A DNA stretch of 64,000 nt from JAADHX01 sp964569385 (GCA_964569385.1 CAZMUM010000009.1:1-64000), one strand, 5' to 3'. Shown: positions 9,087 through 19,093, numbered from the stretch's first letter. The notes: a model not told the origin generated them from the letters alone. Numbers and translations are program-made.

Positions 9087-9584
9087 ATGTTGATCTCAGA
9101 GCTGGCCAGAGCCACCAACGAAACCCCCCGAACCCTCCGCTTCTACGAGGCCGCGGGCCTCCTCCCCGAAACCCCGCGCACCGCAGGCAACTACCGCGAC
9201 TATCCCGCCGGGGCGGTCGACGACGTCCACTTCATCCGGTGCCTCCAAGGCGCAGGCCTCACTCTTAGCGACATCGCCTCGATCGTCTACCTCCGCCACA
9301 ACCCTCAGCCACTCAACTCCCCCGACGCGGCCCTCCTCGCGGCCACAATAGCCAGCATCGACACACACGTCGACACACTGCGCCGAAGCCGCCAGGGCCT
9401 CGGAACTCTCACACAACAGACGCAAGTAGAACGTTCGGCGCCCCGCGCCGGCAGGGCGCGAAAACACAGCTCGATCAACACCTCACAGGAGGACCCCACC
9501 GCCAATAGCCGGCTACGCACATCCTCGGTAATCGTCTCGGCATCGATTGATCGAGCGAGCCGGCGGACCCGCGCCAATGTGTAG
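9087..9584 (+). CDS. MerR-family regulator with a foreign C-terminal extension
   Basis: The first ~115 residues are a normal MerR protein: winged helix LISELARATNETPRTLRFYE, then GLLPETPRTAGNYRDY, FIRCLQGAGLTLSDIA, and a dimerisation helix. Residues after about 115 (from base ~9430) are low-complexity and do not resemble MerR. The complementary strand there reads as a different protein fragment, so the gene probably lost its natural end by a rearrangement. No Cys/His metal-site cluster is preserved. The likely original role was control of the adjacent copper ATPase; this is inferred from neighbourhood only. Confidence 0.65.
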   Translation: MLISELARATNETPRTLRFYEAAGLLPETPRTAGNYRDYPAGAVDDVHFIRCLQGAGLTLSDIASIVYLRHNPQPLNSPDAALLAATIASIDTHVDTLRRSRQGLGTLTQQTQVERSAPRAGRARKHSSINTSQEDPTANSRLRTSSVIVSASIDRASRRTRANV

Positions 9585-9645
9585 CGCAGGTCATGTTCGG
9601 GTGAGAACCACTTCAGCAACGTGTTGCCAACCCGATCGAGCCCAT
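9432..9645 (-). pseudogene. Fragment of an unrecognised protein, antisense to the MerR tail
   Basis: The minus strand is open with coherent, charged helical sequence (LVDGLDRVGNTLLKWF, HDLRYTLARVRRLARSID, AETITEDVRSRLLAVGSS) for about 70 residues and no good start. I do not recognise the family. It ends where the MerR-like sequence begins, which marks a rearrangement junction near 9430. The stretch from 9646 to 9795 holds nothing I can identify. Confidence 0.3.
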
Positions 9646-9795
9646 CAACCAGATGTCACCTAGGAACCGGAGCCCGTGCCAAAACTGTCGGACACCTACC
9701 GGAGGTGCACCGACAAGCCACACAGCTAGAGGCAATTCAAGTGTTATATCTCTGTTGGATGTGCTGTCCCGACAGTTCCGTCACAACCAACGACA

Positions 9796-9826
9796 AAGCC
9801 CCGGAAACGGTGAACTTCCGGGCCTT
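9796..9826 (-). terminator. Rho-independent terminator of the left tRNA fragment
   Basis: Inverted repeat AAGCCCCGGAA / TTCCGGGCCTT with one mismatch and a 9-base loop, just beyond the CCA end of the minus-strand tRNA 3' half. A perfect 13-bp version lies beside the right copy at 21762-21792. Confidence 0.6.
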
Positions 9827-9876
9827 CTGAGTGGTGGCGGGAGCAGGATTTGAACCTGCGACCTTCGGGTTATGAG
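9816..9876 (-). repeat. att-like direct repeat, left copy: 3' half of a CAT-anticodon (Met-type) tRNA
   Basis: On the minus strand from 9876: anticodon loop CTCATAA, 3' anticodon stem CCCGA, a five-base variable loop, T-arm GCAGG-TTCAAAT-CCTGC, acceptor strand TCCCGCC, then ACCA. The 5' half (which should begin GGCGGG) is absent on the other side. Such 3' tRNA pieces are the usual core sites of tyrosine integrases. Confidence 0.75.
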
Positions 9877-10004
9877 TTCGTTCGAGGCCCTTCCGGCTGG
9901 TGTCCGCTGTTCCCCTCCAGTGCCGTCTGGTCCCGTGTTCTCAACGGTCTTACGGATTTGGCGTGATGATCCGTCGCTGTGGATAACAGGCTGTGTCAGA
10001 CCGT

Positions 10005-10026
10005 CCGTTAGAAGATCCGTTAGAAG
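10005..10026. repeat. Short tandem direct repeat beside the left att site
   Basis: CCGTTAGAAG occurs at 10005-10014 and again at 10017-10026. Paired short repeats near an att core can be integrase arm-binding sites; this is only a suggestion. The rest of 9877-10094 has no gene. Confidence 0.3.
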
Positions 10027-10094
10027 GTTTGGCTAGATCACTGATTTGCTTGTATCAAACAATTTGGCGATCTGGCCAAGTCAGCACCGACCCT

Positions 10095-10988
10095 TTACTC
10101 GAATCCACCCGCAGTGATAGCGGCCTCAACCTCGCGCCGGTGGCGCGGATCGCACGCAACCCAACTGCCCTCATCGTCATCGAGATCGGTGAGGAAGTCG
10201 AACCTCGCTCGAACAATCCGCTCCCAACGTTGGAGGTCCACCGGCTGGGTGAGCTTCCCGATCGAGTCGGGGGCGAAGTCGCCTTCGGATCTGGGATTGA
10301 GAATGTTCGCTGGGTCAGCTGGCTTGTCGCCGCGGCCATCGTCGACAACGTCGCCCCATACTTTGAGGACCCACAGTCGTCGAACCAGAGCTTCGTCCAT
10401 CGCTCCCGAAGCGAACTGTGCGAGGTCATATACGTCGCGGCCCAGAGCGATGCGTCGATATCGCGCAAGCTTCTCTGCGCACGCTTCCGCTTCGGCGATG
10501 ACAGGGAGCTCCGGCAGTTCGATCTCGTAGACCCGGTGCACGGGCAGTTCAACGAAGCCGAGGAGTTCAGGTGCGAGGATCAGGGGCCGTCGAGCGAATT
10601 CCACCGAGGCCGCAACGTCGGGTTGTCCAAGCTGGGGATGTTGAATCTGCATCGTCCAGTGGCGTCCGTCTCCCCGAGTGGACTGAAGCGAAAACTGGAA
10701 CCCGGCGATACTCGCTCCATCAATGGCTGCACACACCTCCAAGACGGTGTCGTCATTGGGAGCGACAAAGTCGAGATCGGTAGAGAATCGCCCTTTGCTT
10801 CCGAGTCGGCACTTCCGCAGGGCGGTGCCACCCTTGAACAACAAGGTGCCGTCATCGAAGTAGCCGAGCGCGGCCAACAGGAAGAGCAGATGATCTTGCG
10901 CGACGTCGAGTAGCGCCGCCCCGTAGGTGTCGGCCCGTCCGGCTCCGTGAAGACGAACCAGCGCTTCGGTCAGCGTCCCGGCGGCCAT
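10095..10988 (-). CDS. abiEii: AbiEii/AbiGii-type nucleotidyltransferase toxin
   Basis: 297 residues. The nucleotidyltransferase core is visible: FKGGTALRK (about 51-59) and FSTDLDF (about 67-73), with a helical C-terminal half. In type IV toxin-antitoxin systems AbiEii is a GTP-binding nucleotidyltransferase that arrests growth and gives abortive phage resistance. The ATG at 10988 overlaps the TAA of the upstream AbiEi gene by one base, the standard antitoxin-toxin order. Length is normal and all visible motifs are intact, so the pair could be active and could help maintain this otherwise decayed element. Confidence 0.88.
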   Translation of the reverse strand: MAAGTLTEALVRLHGAGRADTYGAALLDVAQDHLLFLLAALGYFDDGTLLFKGGTALRKCRLGSKGRFSTDLDFVAPNDDTVLEVCAAIDGASIAGFQFSLQSTRGDGRHWTMQIQHPQLGQPDVAASVEFARRPLILAPELLGFVELPVHRVYEIELPELPVIAEAEACAEKLARYRRIALGRDVYDLAQFASGAMDEALVRRLWVLKVWGDVVDDGRGDKPADPANILNPRSEGDFAPDSIGKLTQPVDLQRWERIVRARFDFLTDLDDDEGSWVACDPRHRREVEAAITAGGFE

Positions 10989-11860
10989 TACGCCTTCCCG
11001 AGCTGTTCTTGCAACGGTGCGACGAGGTGATCGTTGACGCTGAACTGGGATGACCAGACGGCCGTCGGGCCGTCGCCAAAGGACGCAGCCGGCATCGACT
11101 TGCTGGGCCGCCGGTCGAGCAGATCAGCAGCATTGATTGCGTTGCCACCGCGGTGCAGAAGGTATGCCGCGCGTTGCCACGCGGAGGCTGACTGACCGTC
11201 GAGCAGGTGCTCGATCTTGGCGGTATCGCAGTCCGAGGCCAGGACATCGAGTTGAGGAATCAGGTCGGCCCAGACTCGAAACGACGCCGGCCGGGCCGCC
11301 AGCTGGACAACCAGTGCCTCGGGACCGAAGGCCGGGAGCCCAGCGGCCCAGCTCGTCAGGTCCAGCCCTTTGCGACGAAGCAGACGGGAGTTGGGGGCGA
11401 ACTCTTGGGCTTGTTCGCCTGCCCAGCTGAGCCGCACGAGCGAGACGTAGCTCCGCAGTCCGTGCGGCACGCGCTCGTTCGACGGCAGCCAGACCGCGAT
11501 CGTCCCGCCGAAGTTTCGAGGTAGATAGCCAAGGTGCCACGCCGCGGCCTCCCCGGCGAGCGCGAACGCGGCATCAGGCTCGCGCGCCTTCCAGGCCCGT
11601 AGATCGATGTACGGGTCGGTGACGCCGGCCTCCCCCGCGGGCACGAACGCCCACACTCCCTTGAGATGCAAAGTTGCGAACCAGCCGAGCTGCTGGAGGT
11701 CACGTGCGATCCTTTCTGGGTCGCGACCGACTCCTAATTCCTCGAGGCGGCCGACGAGATCTTGTCGCGTCACGACTGCCGGCCGGTCGCGAGAGAGAAC
11801 CGCAATCAGATCCGCGGCCCACCCGGGGATCGAACGTGATGCATCACCTGTTTCGCTCAT
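10988..11860 (-). CDS. abiEi: AbiEi-type antitoxin / transcriptional repressor
   Basis: 290 residues from the ATG at 11860 (MSETGD). A 312-residue form starting at 11926 is possible but would overlap the operator-like palindrome. The N-terminal winged-helix region (TRQDLVGRLEELGV, RIARDLQQLGW) matches the DNA-binding domain of AbiEi. The C-terminal domain (LPRNFGGTIAVWLPSNERVPHG) is the antitoxin part. AbiEi represses its own promoter and neutralises AbiEii without forming a stable complex. It lies directly upstream of abiEii and overlaps it by one base. Confidence 0.83.
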   Translation of the reverse strand: MSETGDASRSIPGWAADLIAVLSRDRPAVVTRQDLVGRLEELGVGRDPERIARDLQQLGWFATLHLKGVWAFVPAGEAGVTDPYIDLRAWKAREPDAAFALAGEAAAWHLGYLPRNFGGTIAVWLPSNERVPHGLRSYVSLVRLSWAGEQAQEFAPNSRLLRRKGLDLTSWAAGLPAFGPEALVVQLAARPASFRVWADLIPQLDVLASDCDTAKIEHLLDGQSASAWQRAAYLLHRGGNAINAADLLDRRPSKSMPAASFGDGPTAVWSSQFSVNDHLVAPLQEQLGKA

Positions 11861-11885
11861 CCCAGGGGTCCGTTCTCTTAGGTCT

Positions 11886-11924
11886 GTGCCCGAATCTACC
11901 CTCTCAGGGGGCATATCCGGGCAC
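11886..11924 (-). promoter_or_regulatory. Nested inverted repeat upstream of abiEi, probable autoregulatory operator
   Basis: Arms GTGCCCG (11886-11892) and CGGGCAC (11918-11924) enclose a second palindrome CCCT-CTC-AGGG. It ends 26 bases before the preferred abiEi start. AbiEi proteins are known to bind inverted repeats ahead of their own gene. Confidence 0.5.
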
Positions 11925-12020
11925 ATAGTTAGGTTTCCAGCTCGCCGCTGGCCACGAATTCCAGAAGGTGAGCTGTTTCACCGCCGGTGAGACAGCCTTG
12001 ATTCTGAAACGAGGACTGCT

Positions 12021-12189
12021 TCACTCCGGCTCGTCATCATCGGGGTAGAGCACCGGCTCACCAGTTCGGACCGCGGTGATAGCATCGCCGATCATCTTGG
12101 TCCAGTCACCCCACCAGAACTTCCGACCGTCGTCGAGCTCTGCTCCCCAGCCCCGAAGCGTCTGAGCGAGGGCGTCTTCGATCTGTTCC
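12021..12189 (-). pseudogene. Fragment of an unrecognised acidic protein
   Basis: An open minus-strand frame without a start codon and preceded directly by a TAG codes for about 55 residues (QIEDALAQTLRGWGAELDDG ... DWTKMIGDAITAVRTG) and ends in an acidic tail. The even codon pattern suggests former coding sequence; the 5' part is missing. I do not recognise the family. Otherwise 11927-12317 has no gene. Confidence 0.35.
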
Positions 12190-12317
12190 TAAGGCGGCGT
12201 CTGCTGCTCGGTAGCCATCCGCCAAGGCTACGAACCGGAGCCGACCTTGTCGCATGAGTTTCGGTGGACATGTTCGACTTCGAGTCGTCAGGATCTCGTC
12301 CATGATGAGGCCAAGAT

Positions 12318-13418
12318 CTAGCCCTCGATCAGTTTGTCGAGCATCGCAGCGAGGGTTGGTCTCCGCCGATGCTCCTCACGCAAACCGACGAGATATGCCT
12401 GATGCTCCGTAGATAGTCCGGCCGCTATCGCAGCGCGCTTGGCGTTCTTGAGTTGTTTGACCGCAGCCCGATAGGCCCTTCGGTCGGTCGTCTCCAAGAT
12501 CGACTCGACAACCCGCACATATAGATCGACCGAAGCCGCTGGATCGACAACCTCGTGGGCCTCTGCAGGTCGCACAAGACGATCGTCGCCGAGGTCATCG
12601 CCATCTTCGGCAGCGATCCCCCAAGCTGACTCAACTTCACCATCGTCCAACAACACATCAACCAGCGAACCACGATCTCGACGCCCGAGCACAGCGGGAG
12701 CCGCAGCCACACGGGTGTACTGATGAGGAGAGGTCAGGTCTTGGCCAAGTAGCGAGACGATCGCTTCGACGTCGCCATCAAGCACCGCAAAGCGTTCGGT
12801 TGTGTGCTTCACAGCGAACGGCACACGACCGTGAGCTGAACGCTCAGCGATGGCATTGCGGTAGAGGGCCATTCCCTTGTCACCCAGGGCGGGGGCGTAC
12901 AGCACCGGGTCGATCGTGAAAAAGTCCTGGTCGTCGATTCCGAATTTGATCATCCACCGGGCCAACGCTTTCGGCTCCGCCACCCCGGCAAGAGCCACGT
13001 GTTCGTGGATTGCCAACAATCGGTGCGCGACGTCGCCCATCATCCCCGACGAGTCATCCGATTTCAGGATCACTTTCACGACCCGCCCGACGGAGAGCTC
13101 GATCAGCTTCAGCAACTCTCGCCATGGGTTGCGCGCTGCTTCGACCTCAATCGCGTCGACCACGGCGCCGGCGTCGAGCGCCCACTCATTCGCCTCGTGG
13201 TAGTCCAAGTGGCGCCGCGTGCGCAGCACCGAATCGGCCTCGCCTCGCAAGATCGCAACGCGCTCGGCCGGGACCGCTACTCCAAGCCGAACTGCCGCGG
13301 CGATCGCCGCTGACTCGGTCGCTGCACGCTACAGGAGCATGCGAGCGGTTGATTCATCCAACCGTTCGATGATCTCACCCAGAGATTCGTCATCATCCTG
13401 CCTCGCTGAGCTTGTCAC
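12318..13418 (-). pseudogene. DUF6880-like protein relic interrupted by an in-frame amber codon
   Basis: The main part (bases 12318-13250) reads VGRVVKVILKSDDSSGMMGD, then HRLLAIHEHVALAG, FGIDDQDFFTIDPVLYAPALG and GMALYRNAI, which I recognise as DUF6880-type sequence. The same frame continues upstream as a coherent helical segment (ESLGEIIERLDESTARMLL), stops at TAG (13329-13331), and resumes RAATESAAIAAAVRLG. The two parts are therefore one gene split by a nonsense change. A downstream start could still give a truncated product. The sequence 5' of about 13418 is not family-like, and 13419-13718 otherwise holds nothing recognisable. Confidence 0.55.
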
Positions 13419-13718
13419 GGTCTGACGGTAGGCGACGCCACAAACCTGGGGCCAGGTCTGAGAGACCGCTCCAACACGGCAACACCACATCAAGTGTTTT
13501 TGTGCGCAGATCAGATCGCCACGAGGCAAGACGTAGCAGGCGGAGTTGTATGCAGCGTGCGACTTGGGCCGATATGCGTGCGATCGGATGAGCGCCATCG
13601 CGGATTATCGCTCGTCGTTAGCGGGTGTCCCGAACGGAACATATAAACTGGGTCGCCAGCGACATCCCGCTATCAGCGCCAGTCTGTGTCGTTGAACCCT
13701 CGAGAGAAGGAGGCCAAC

Positions 13719-14015
13719 GTGGCGTATGCAGTCTTGACCACGGTGAAGGTCAACCCGGATTCGATCGACAGACTCGCTGCGCTGTTCGACGAGACCAACC
13801 GCTCCCTGGTGGCCGGGCATGACGATTGGCTCGGAGCGTGGTTCACAGCCAATCGCGAGCAAAGCGAAGTGACGGTGATCGCACAATGGAGAGATCCCGC
13901 GTCCTACCACGCGCTACGTGAGAGCACCGCCTTCCAGGCGACCATGGCTCGGTTCGCCGAGGACTTCGCCGAACCGCCACGGGTGACGATCAACGAGATC
14001 CTCGTCGAGATGTAA
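13719..14015 (+). CDS. Antibiotic biosynthesis monooxygenase (ABM)-domain protein
   Basis: 98 residues from the GTG at 13719, chosen because AGAAGGAGG lies five bases upstream; the open frame extends further 5'. The ferredoxin-like dimeric alpha-beta barrel is recognisable: AYAVLTTVKVNPDSIDRL, then a helix, VTVIAQWRDPASYHALRES and FQATMARFAEDF. Members are cofactor-poor monooxygenases or haem/quinone-handling enzymes. There is no operon partner. It is one of few intact non-mobile genes inside the element. Confidence 0.8.
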   Translation: MAYAVLTTVKVNPDSIDRLAALFDETNRSLVAGHDDWLGAWFTANREQSEVTVIAQWRDPASYHALRESTAFQATMARFAEDFAEPPRVTINEILVEM

Positions 14016-14269
14016 ACTCACCAGTTGTGCCCCCCATTCACCGGTTCGGGGACGCACACTTCGTTCGGACCCATAGCTCCACATATCATGCGAAGTAAGT
14101 CGGGCCAGCCGGGCCTGCGCCCACCACATAATCACGTCCGGTTCGCCAAGCCAAGACTTGCCCGATCGTGCGGACGCTTCCGCGGCTCGTTGGCGGCTTC
14201 TTGCTATCCACCCGCCGTAGGCGGCGCGGCCGCGAGGGTCTCTGCCCCCGCTGGCCTGTGGCATTCGGG

Positions 14270-14339
14270 GTCAAGGGGCCGCCCGGAGGGTGGAGGTGAG
14301 GACACGGAGCGCAGCGGAGTCCCGGAACCGGCCCTTGAC
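14270..14339. other. Long inverted repeat downstream of the relaxase relic
   Basis: GTCAAGGGGCC (14270-14280) pairs with GGCCCTTGAC (14330-14339) around a purine-rich loop. It may be an element-specific hairpin such as an origin-type structure or a terminator. The remainder of 14016-14415 carries no recognisable gene. Confidence 0.3.
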
Positions 14340-14415
14340 GCCGCACCGTTTGCGCACAATTGGGTTGGTCCACGGCTTTTGGGGTGGACCTGGCTGCCTC
14401 TAGCGTTTCTCGTGT

Positions 14416-17400
14416 TTAGCGGCCTCGGGTGAGGCCTGGGCCTTCGTGCTCGTTGGCGATGTGGTGCTCATGTTGGATGGCTTGCCGGAGTACCCGAATA
14501 GCTCCCGATAGCAGGCCGATGCTGTGGTCGTGCCCGGCAGCGCCGATGCTCGGCCGGTCGATTTGGCTGTAGGCGTTGTGGTGTTGGTCGATGGTTCCAG
14601 CTGCGATGTCCCAGGCATGTCGGGTCTTGCCAGTATCGGGTCGTGCTCCGAGCGCGTCGATGACGTGGCCGGGTTGATCGATCGCTGCGCCGCGGCTTCG
14701 GTTGCGTCGATCGTCGAGGAGGCGGTCGTCAATCTCTTCGAGCTGGGTGTTCATTTGGGGTCGTCGTTCGTTGAGCTTCTCGGCTTGGGTGAGCTTGTGG
14801 TCGAGATCGCTGAGCCGGTCGGTCAGCTGAGCGCGTTCTATTCGGGCGCTTTCGATCTGGCCGGGGTTTCGTTCGATGGTGCGTTTCGCTGCGGTGATTT
14901 CGGTTTCGTGGCCTCGGCGGCGAAGGGGCCGGTCACGGTCGGCCAGCACCTGCCGGGCCGTGCTCAGTTCGGTGTCGCGCTTCTTTGTACGTGCATCGAG
15001 TTGTTTGCGTTGTTCGAGGGTCCGGTTGTAGTCATCGGTGAGATGTGGGAGGTCGTGGTCGAGCTGGTCAAGTGTTGCGCAGAGTTCGGCTCGTTGGTCG
15101 AAGACGTTGCGCAGTTCGTGGCCGGGGAGGGTCCCGGGCCGATGCCGCAGGTCGATGTCGGGCGTTGGCGCGGCGAGTTCGGCTTGGCGGGCGACTGCGG
15201 GGCGGTCGGTCCAGTTGTTGACGACCGAGTTGGCGAAGACCTCGACGGCTGCGTCTTGACCATTGGTGACGATGTAGGCGTCGTTGTGGTGACGGCCTCG
15301 GGTCATTGGGACATAGACGCCCCGACTGTCGGTGGGTCCGTCGAGTAGGAGGATGGACCGGTCGACGGTTCGGCCTTGGGCGGCGTGGCTGGTTTGGGCG
15401 TAGCCCAGCTGCACATGTTCGTTGACGTAGTCGGCGGGGAGTTTCACGGTGCCGCTTTGGCCGTGGACAGTGAGCGCGCCGTCGCGGTGCACCGTGTCGA
15501 TGGCCCATTGGTCGCGGTTGCGGATCGCGAGGCCTTGGTCGGTTCGGAGTTGGCGGTGGTTGCGGCAGGTCACGATCTCGTCGCCGAGGTGCAGTCGGTA
15601 GTCGCCAGCGTTGACGCTGCGGCCGTCGGGGTCGATCTCACCGTTGGTGATGCGGCGTTGTTGGACGTGCTGGTTGAGGCGCGTGACGGTGTCGTTGCTG
15701 GGGGCGACGAGGAGCACGCTTTCGTTGTTGCTCGGGCCGTCTGCCATGCGTCGAGGGCTTGGCGTTCAACGCGAGTGGTGGTGCCTCCGTGGAGGCGGCC
15801 TTGCATGTCATACGTTTCGGCGATGGTGGGGTCGCCTCGTCGGAGACGGAGGCTGGCGTGTCGTTCCCAGTCGTTGGAGAAACGATGGACTTGGTCGAGT
15901 TCAATGGCGCCGTGGGTGTCGATGAGGTGTTCGAACATGCCTCCTCGCCCAACGGCGGAGAACTGCATCGGGTCACCAACGAGCGCTACTCGCCATCCTC
16001 GGTCATCGGCGAGGGCGTAGAGACTGTCGAGTTTGTTGGTTGAGGCCATGCCTGCTTCGTCGACGATGACGGTCGCTCCGGTGGGGAGGTTGTAGCGGTG
16101 GTCGGCCGGCCGTTGCAGGCTGTGTTCGTGGAGGAGCTTGTCGATCGTGTCGGCGGCGGCACCAGTCTCGGTGGAGAGCACGTCCGCGGCGGCGGCTGAC
16201 GGGGCGACACCGAACACGGCACGGCCGTCGGCTTGGAGCTGCGCGACCGCGGGCGCGACGGCGGTGGTTTTGCCTGTGCCTGCTGGGCCGACCACAAGTA
16301 CGAGGTCGGCGTCGCCCGCGATGCTGGCGGCGGCTCCGGCTTGGGGACCGGTCAGCTCGACGGATGACCGGTGGGCGGCTTCGGGGCATTCAGTGGGGTC
16401 ATGGGCCATGCGGCGTTCAGCCCAGGCGAGCAGTCGTTCTTCTTGGGCAAGGATCTCGGGCGTGGTCAATGCTCGGTCAATGGCGGATTCGGTGACGGGG
16501 CGGCCGTCTCGGCGTAGCCGGACGTTCCGACTGGCTTGGCGCGAGATGTCGACGCAGTGTTCCTGGATGGTTTGGGCGGTCATCGCGTCGGGCAGTTCGA
16601 CCATCGCGGAAGCTTCGAACGTGCGGCCGGTGGGGATTGCCGCGGCGATCTCTCGGGTTAGTTCCGCCGGGCGCCAGGTTGATCGTTTCTCCGACAGTGT
16701 CTTGATGGCTTCAGTGCAGGCATCGCGGTAGGTATCTCGGTCGATGCGTTTCGGTGCGGCCCATTCGACGGCTTGGTCGATGATCTGTTGGGGTTCGAGG
16801 CCGAGGCTTTCGATCTGTCGGCGCCAGGTCGCGTGGAGGCTGGTCGAGTCGATCTCATGGGTTTTGGGTGGGCGGCTATCGACGACGGCTTCTCGTTCGA
16901 GGCGCCAGCGTTCGCGTGGTGTGGGGTCGCGTTCGAGGTTGTCGATGAACCGGTCGATCTTTTCGTCGATGCGGCGTTGCACCCCGGCCGTGCGGGTTGA
17001 GAATTCTTCGAGGGCGACGTCGGGGATGTTCTCGATGTCGGCGATGCCGTTTACGACCGGCTGCCAATCGACTCCGAGGCGGGTCATCAGTTCTGAGCGC
17101 AGTGTCAGGTGGTAGATGCCTGAGAGGGTCCTTTGGTCGAGTTTGAGGGTGCGGGCGTCGAGTGCGAGCCAGCGGCCGTCATCGGAACGAACCCGGTTGG
17201 CGATGACCACGTGGGTATGGAGCTGCGGGTCGAGCGAGCGTGAGGTGTGCTGCCGGAATGTCGCTGCCGCGATCCCCTCAGCGTCGACGACCGCGACCTG
17301 GCCGCCGATTCGGTAGCGGGTGTTCACATGGGATTCGACCCATTCGAGCATCGGGGCAACAGCAGTGTCGTGCGCTTCCAGGACCTCGCGGCGGGTGGTG

Positions 17401-17660
17401 TCGTCGCCGATCGCGAACATGGTCGACACCGATTTCGGGGCCGATGCGGTGATGTCGAATCCGCGCACTGAGTCTTCGCCGTAACGTCGGCCGAGTAGAA
17501 CATCGCCGCGTAGGCGTGGATGGTTCCCGGCCATGAGCTTGAGGAACTCGCCGTCGATGACCTCGCCACCGAGTCCAAGGTGGGCAGCGCCACGGCCGTG
17601 CCAGTGGCCCCGTGGTTCACCGGAATCTAGGTAGTAGACCTTCGACGATGACTTCGTCAC
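14416..17660 (-). pseudogene. MobF (TrwC/TraI-type) conjugative relaxase-helicase, frameshifted
   Basis: Two overlapping minus-strand frames form one protein of about 1,080 residues. The N-terminal relaxase has VYYLDSGEPRG (Tyr9-Tyr10) and the metal triad region QHTSRSLDPQLHTHVV (His138, His148, His150). The helicase has Walker A VGPAGTGKTT (about 450) and VIVDEAGM. Near 15740 the frame breaks within DAW/ADGPSNNES, consistent with loss of one G; the second frame continues with the helicase C-terminus (GYAQTSHAAQGRTVD). The relaxase would nick oriT for transfer. The first ~20 residues seen in relatives, which carry another tyrosine, are missing, and an IS256 end lies 19 bases upstream of the GTG. 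Confidence 0.8.
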
Positions 17661-17679
17661 GCAACCCCAATGGGGGTGT

Positions 17680-19093
17680 AAAATTCTTTGTGTGAGTGGT
17701 GTCTCGGATAAGACTTGGCCTTGATGGCTGAGTCGGAAAGTGACATTTTGATATGACTACGAAGAGTAAGAAGTCCCGTTCGGTGGGGCTCGATGTTGAG
17801 GCTGCTGTGGCGGCTGATGTGGCTGCGGGTTTGGACGAGGCGACGTTGGGCGAGTTGATGGCCCAGATCCAGGATGAGGGTCTCGAGTTGTTGGGTCCTG
17901 ATGGGGTGTTGACTGCGTTGACGTCGCAGATCATGAACCGGGTGCTTGATGTTGAGCTCACGGATCATCTTGGCTATGAGAAAGGCGATCCTGCTGGGCA
18001 TGGTTCGGGTAACAACCGAAACGGTCACAGTCCAAAGACGGTTAAGACTGATGCTGGCGCGGTTCCGATTTTGGTGCCGCGGGATCGTAATGGCAGCTTC
18101 GAACCGAAGCTTGTGCCGAAGCATCAGCGCCGGCTGGGCGAGTTCAACGACATGATCTGTGGCCTGTTGGGTCGGGGCATGTCGACACGTGACATATGCG
18201 ATCAGATATGGGACACGTATCAGGTTGAGATGACACCAGCGCTTGTATCGCAAATCACTGACGCGGTCCTTGACGAGGTAAAGGCGTGGCGTTCGCGGCC
18301 GCTCGACTCGATGTATCCGATCGTCTATATGGATGCCATCGTGGTGAAGGTTCGCACTGACGGTGTTGTGACGAAACGGCCGTGTTATATCGCTATGGGC
18401 GTGACTGTTGACGGCGAGAAAGACATCTTAGGGATGTGGCTTGGCGATGGCAACGAAGGCGCCAAATATTGGCTGTCGGTATGCACCGAGATCGCCAACC
18501 GTGGTGTTGAGGACATCCTGATCATCTGCGTGGACGGCCTCACCGGGTTCGGTGACGCTATCGAAGCAGTCTGGCCGCTAGCGACCGTGCAGACGTGCGT
18601 AGTTCATCTAATCCGTAACGCCACCCGGTTTTGTTCTTACACCGACCGCAAAGAGGTCTCCAGGGACCTCAAAGGCCTCTACAACGCTGTCAACGCCGAA
18701 GCAGCCGAGACAGCACTGACAGCGTTCGAGGAGAAGTGGGACGGCCGTTATCCAGCTATTGGCCTGTTATGGCGGCGGAACTGGGACCGGTTCATACCGT
18801 TCCTCGATTTTCACCCGTCGATACGCAAAATCATTTACACCACAAACGCGATCGAGTCTTTGAACTACCAGCTCCGCAAAGTCACCAAAACCCGGGGCTC
18901 GTTCCCGACCGACGACGCCGTCTACAAAATCTTTTACCTAGCGTTCGGCAACATCGGCACCACCAGAGGAGGACCCCTAGGCACCAACACCCCAGGCTGG
19001 AAACAAGCACTCAACGCGTTCGCCATCGCCTTCCCCAACCGGATCGACCTAACCACACTCAACTAAACAACCACCACCTCACACAAAAAATTC
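17680..19093 (+). mobile_element. IS256-family insertion sequence
   Basis: A complete transposase gene flanked by imperfect inverted ends sharing TTTGTGTGAG and GGTG (left 17680-17703; right 19067-19093). GGGTGT occurs directly outside both ends (17674-17679 and 19094-19099) and may be part of the target duplication, although IS256 elements usually duplicate 8-9 bp. Confidence 0.75.
17753..19066 (+). CDS. IS256-family transposase
   Basis: 437 residues, a normal full length. The DDE catalytic residues are in family context: Asp194 (YMDAIVVKVR), Asp261 (CVDGLTGF) and Glu368 (YTTNAIESLN), plus the family marker GNNRNGHSPKTV. The gene is intact and the ends are present, so the element may still be active. 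It lies just upstream of the relaxase relic, on the opposite strand, and its right end almost touches the neighbouring IS110. Confidence 0.95.
   Translation: MTTKSKKSRSVGLDVEAAVAADVAAGLDEATLGELMAQIQDEGLELLGPDGVLTALTSQIMNRVLDVELTDHLGYEKGDPAGHGSGNNRNGHSPKTVKTDAGAVPILVPRDRNGSFEPKLVPKHQRRLGEFNDMICGLLGRGMSTRDICDQIWDTYQVEMTPALVSQITDAVLDEVKAWRSRPLDSMYPIVYMDAIVVKVRTDGVVTKRPCYIAMGVTVDGEKDILGMWLGDGNEGAKYWLSVCTEIANRGVEDILIICVDGLTGFGDAIEAVWPLATVQTCVVHLIRNATRFCSYTDRKEVSRDLKGLYNAVNAEAAETALTAFEEKWDGRYPAIGLLWRRNWDRFIPFLDFHPSIRKIIYTTNAIESLNYQLRKVTKTRGSFPTDDAVYKIFYLAFGNIGTTRGGPLGTNTPGWKQALNAFAIAFPNRIDLTTLN

Noticed and set aside
9832..9876. Complete tRNA gene
   Set aside because: Only the anticodon loop, T-arm and 3' acceptor strand are present; the upstream sequence cannot form the D-arm or the 5' acceptor strand. 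The same holds at 21798-21842.
13329..13331. In-frame TAG in the DUF6880-like gene as a possible pyrrolysine codon
   Set aside because: No methylamine or pyrrolysine genes are seen, the position is an ordinary helix, and the gene also lacks its 5' part; a nonsense mutation is simpler.
15735..15750. Programmed frameshift in the relaxase
   Set aside because: No slippery heptamer or downstream structure is evident; a single-base deletion or sequencing error explains it better.
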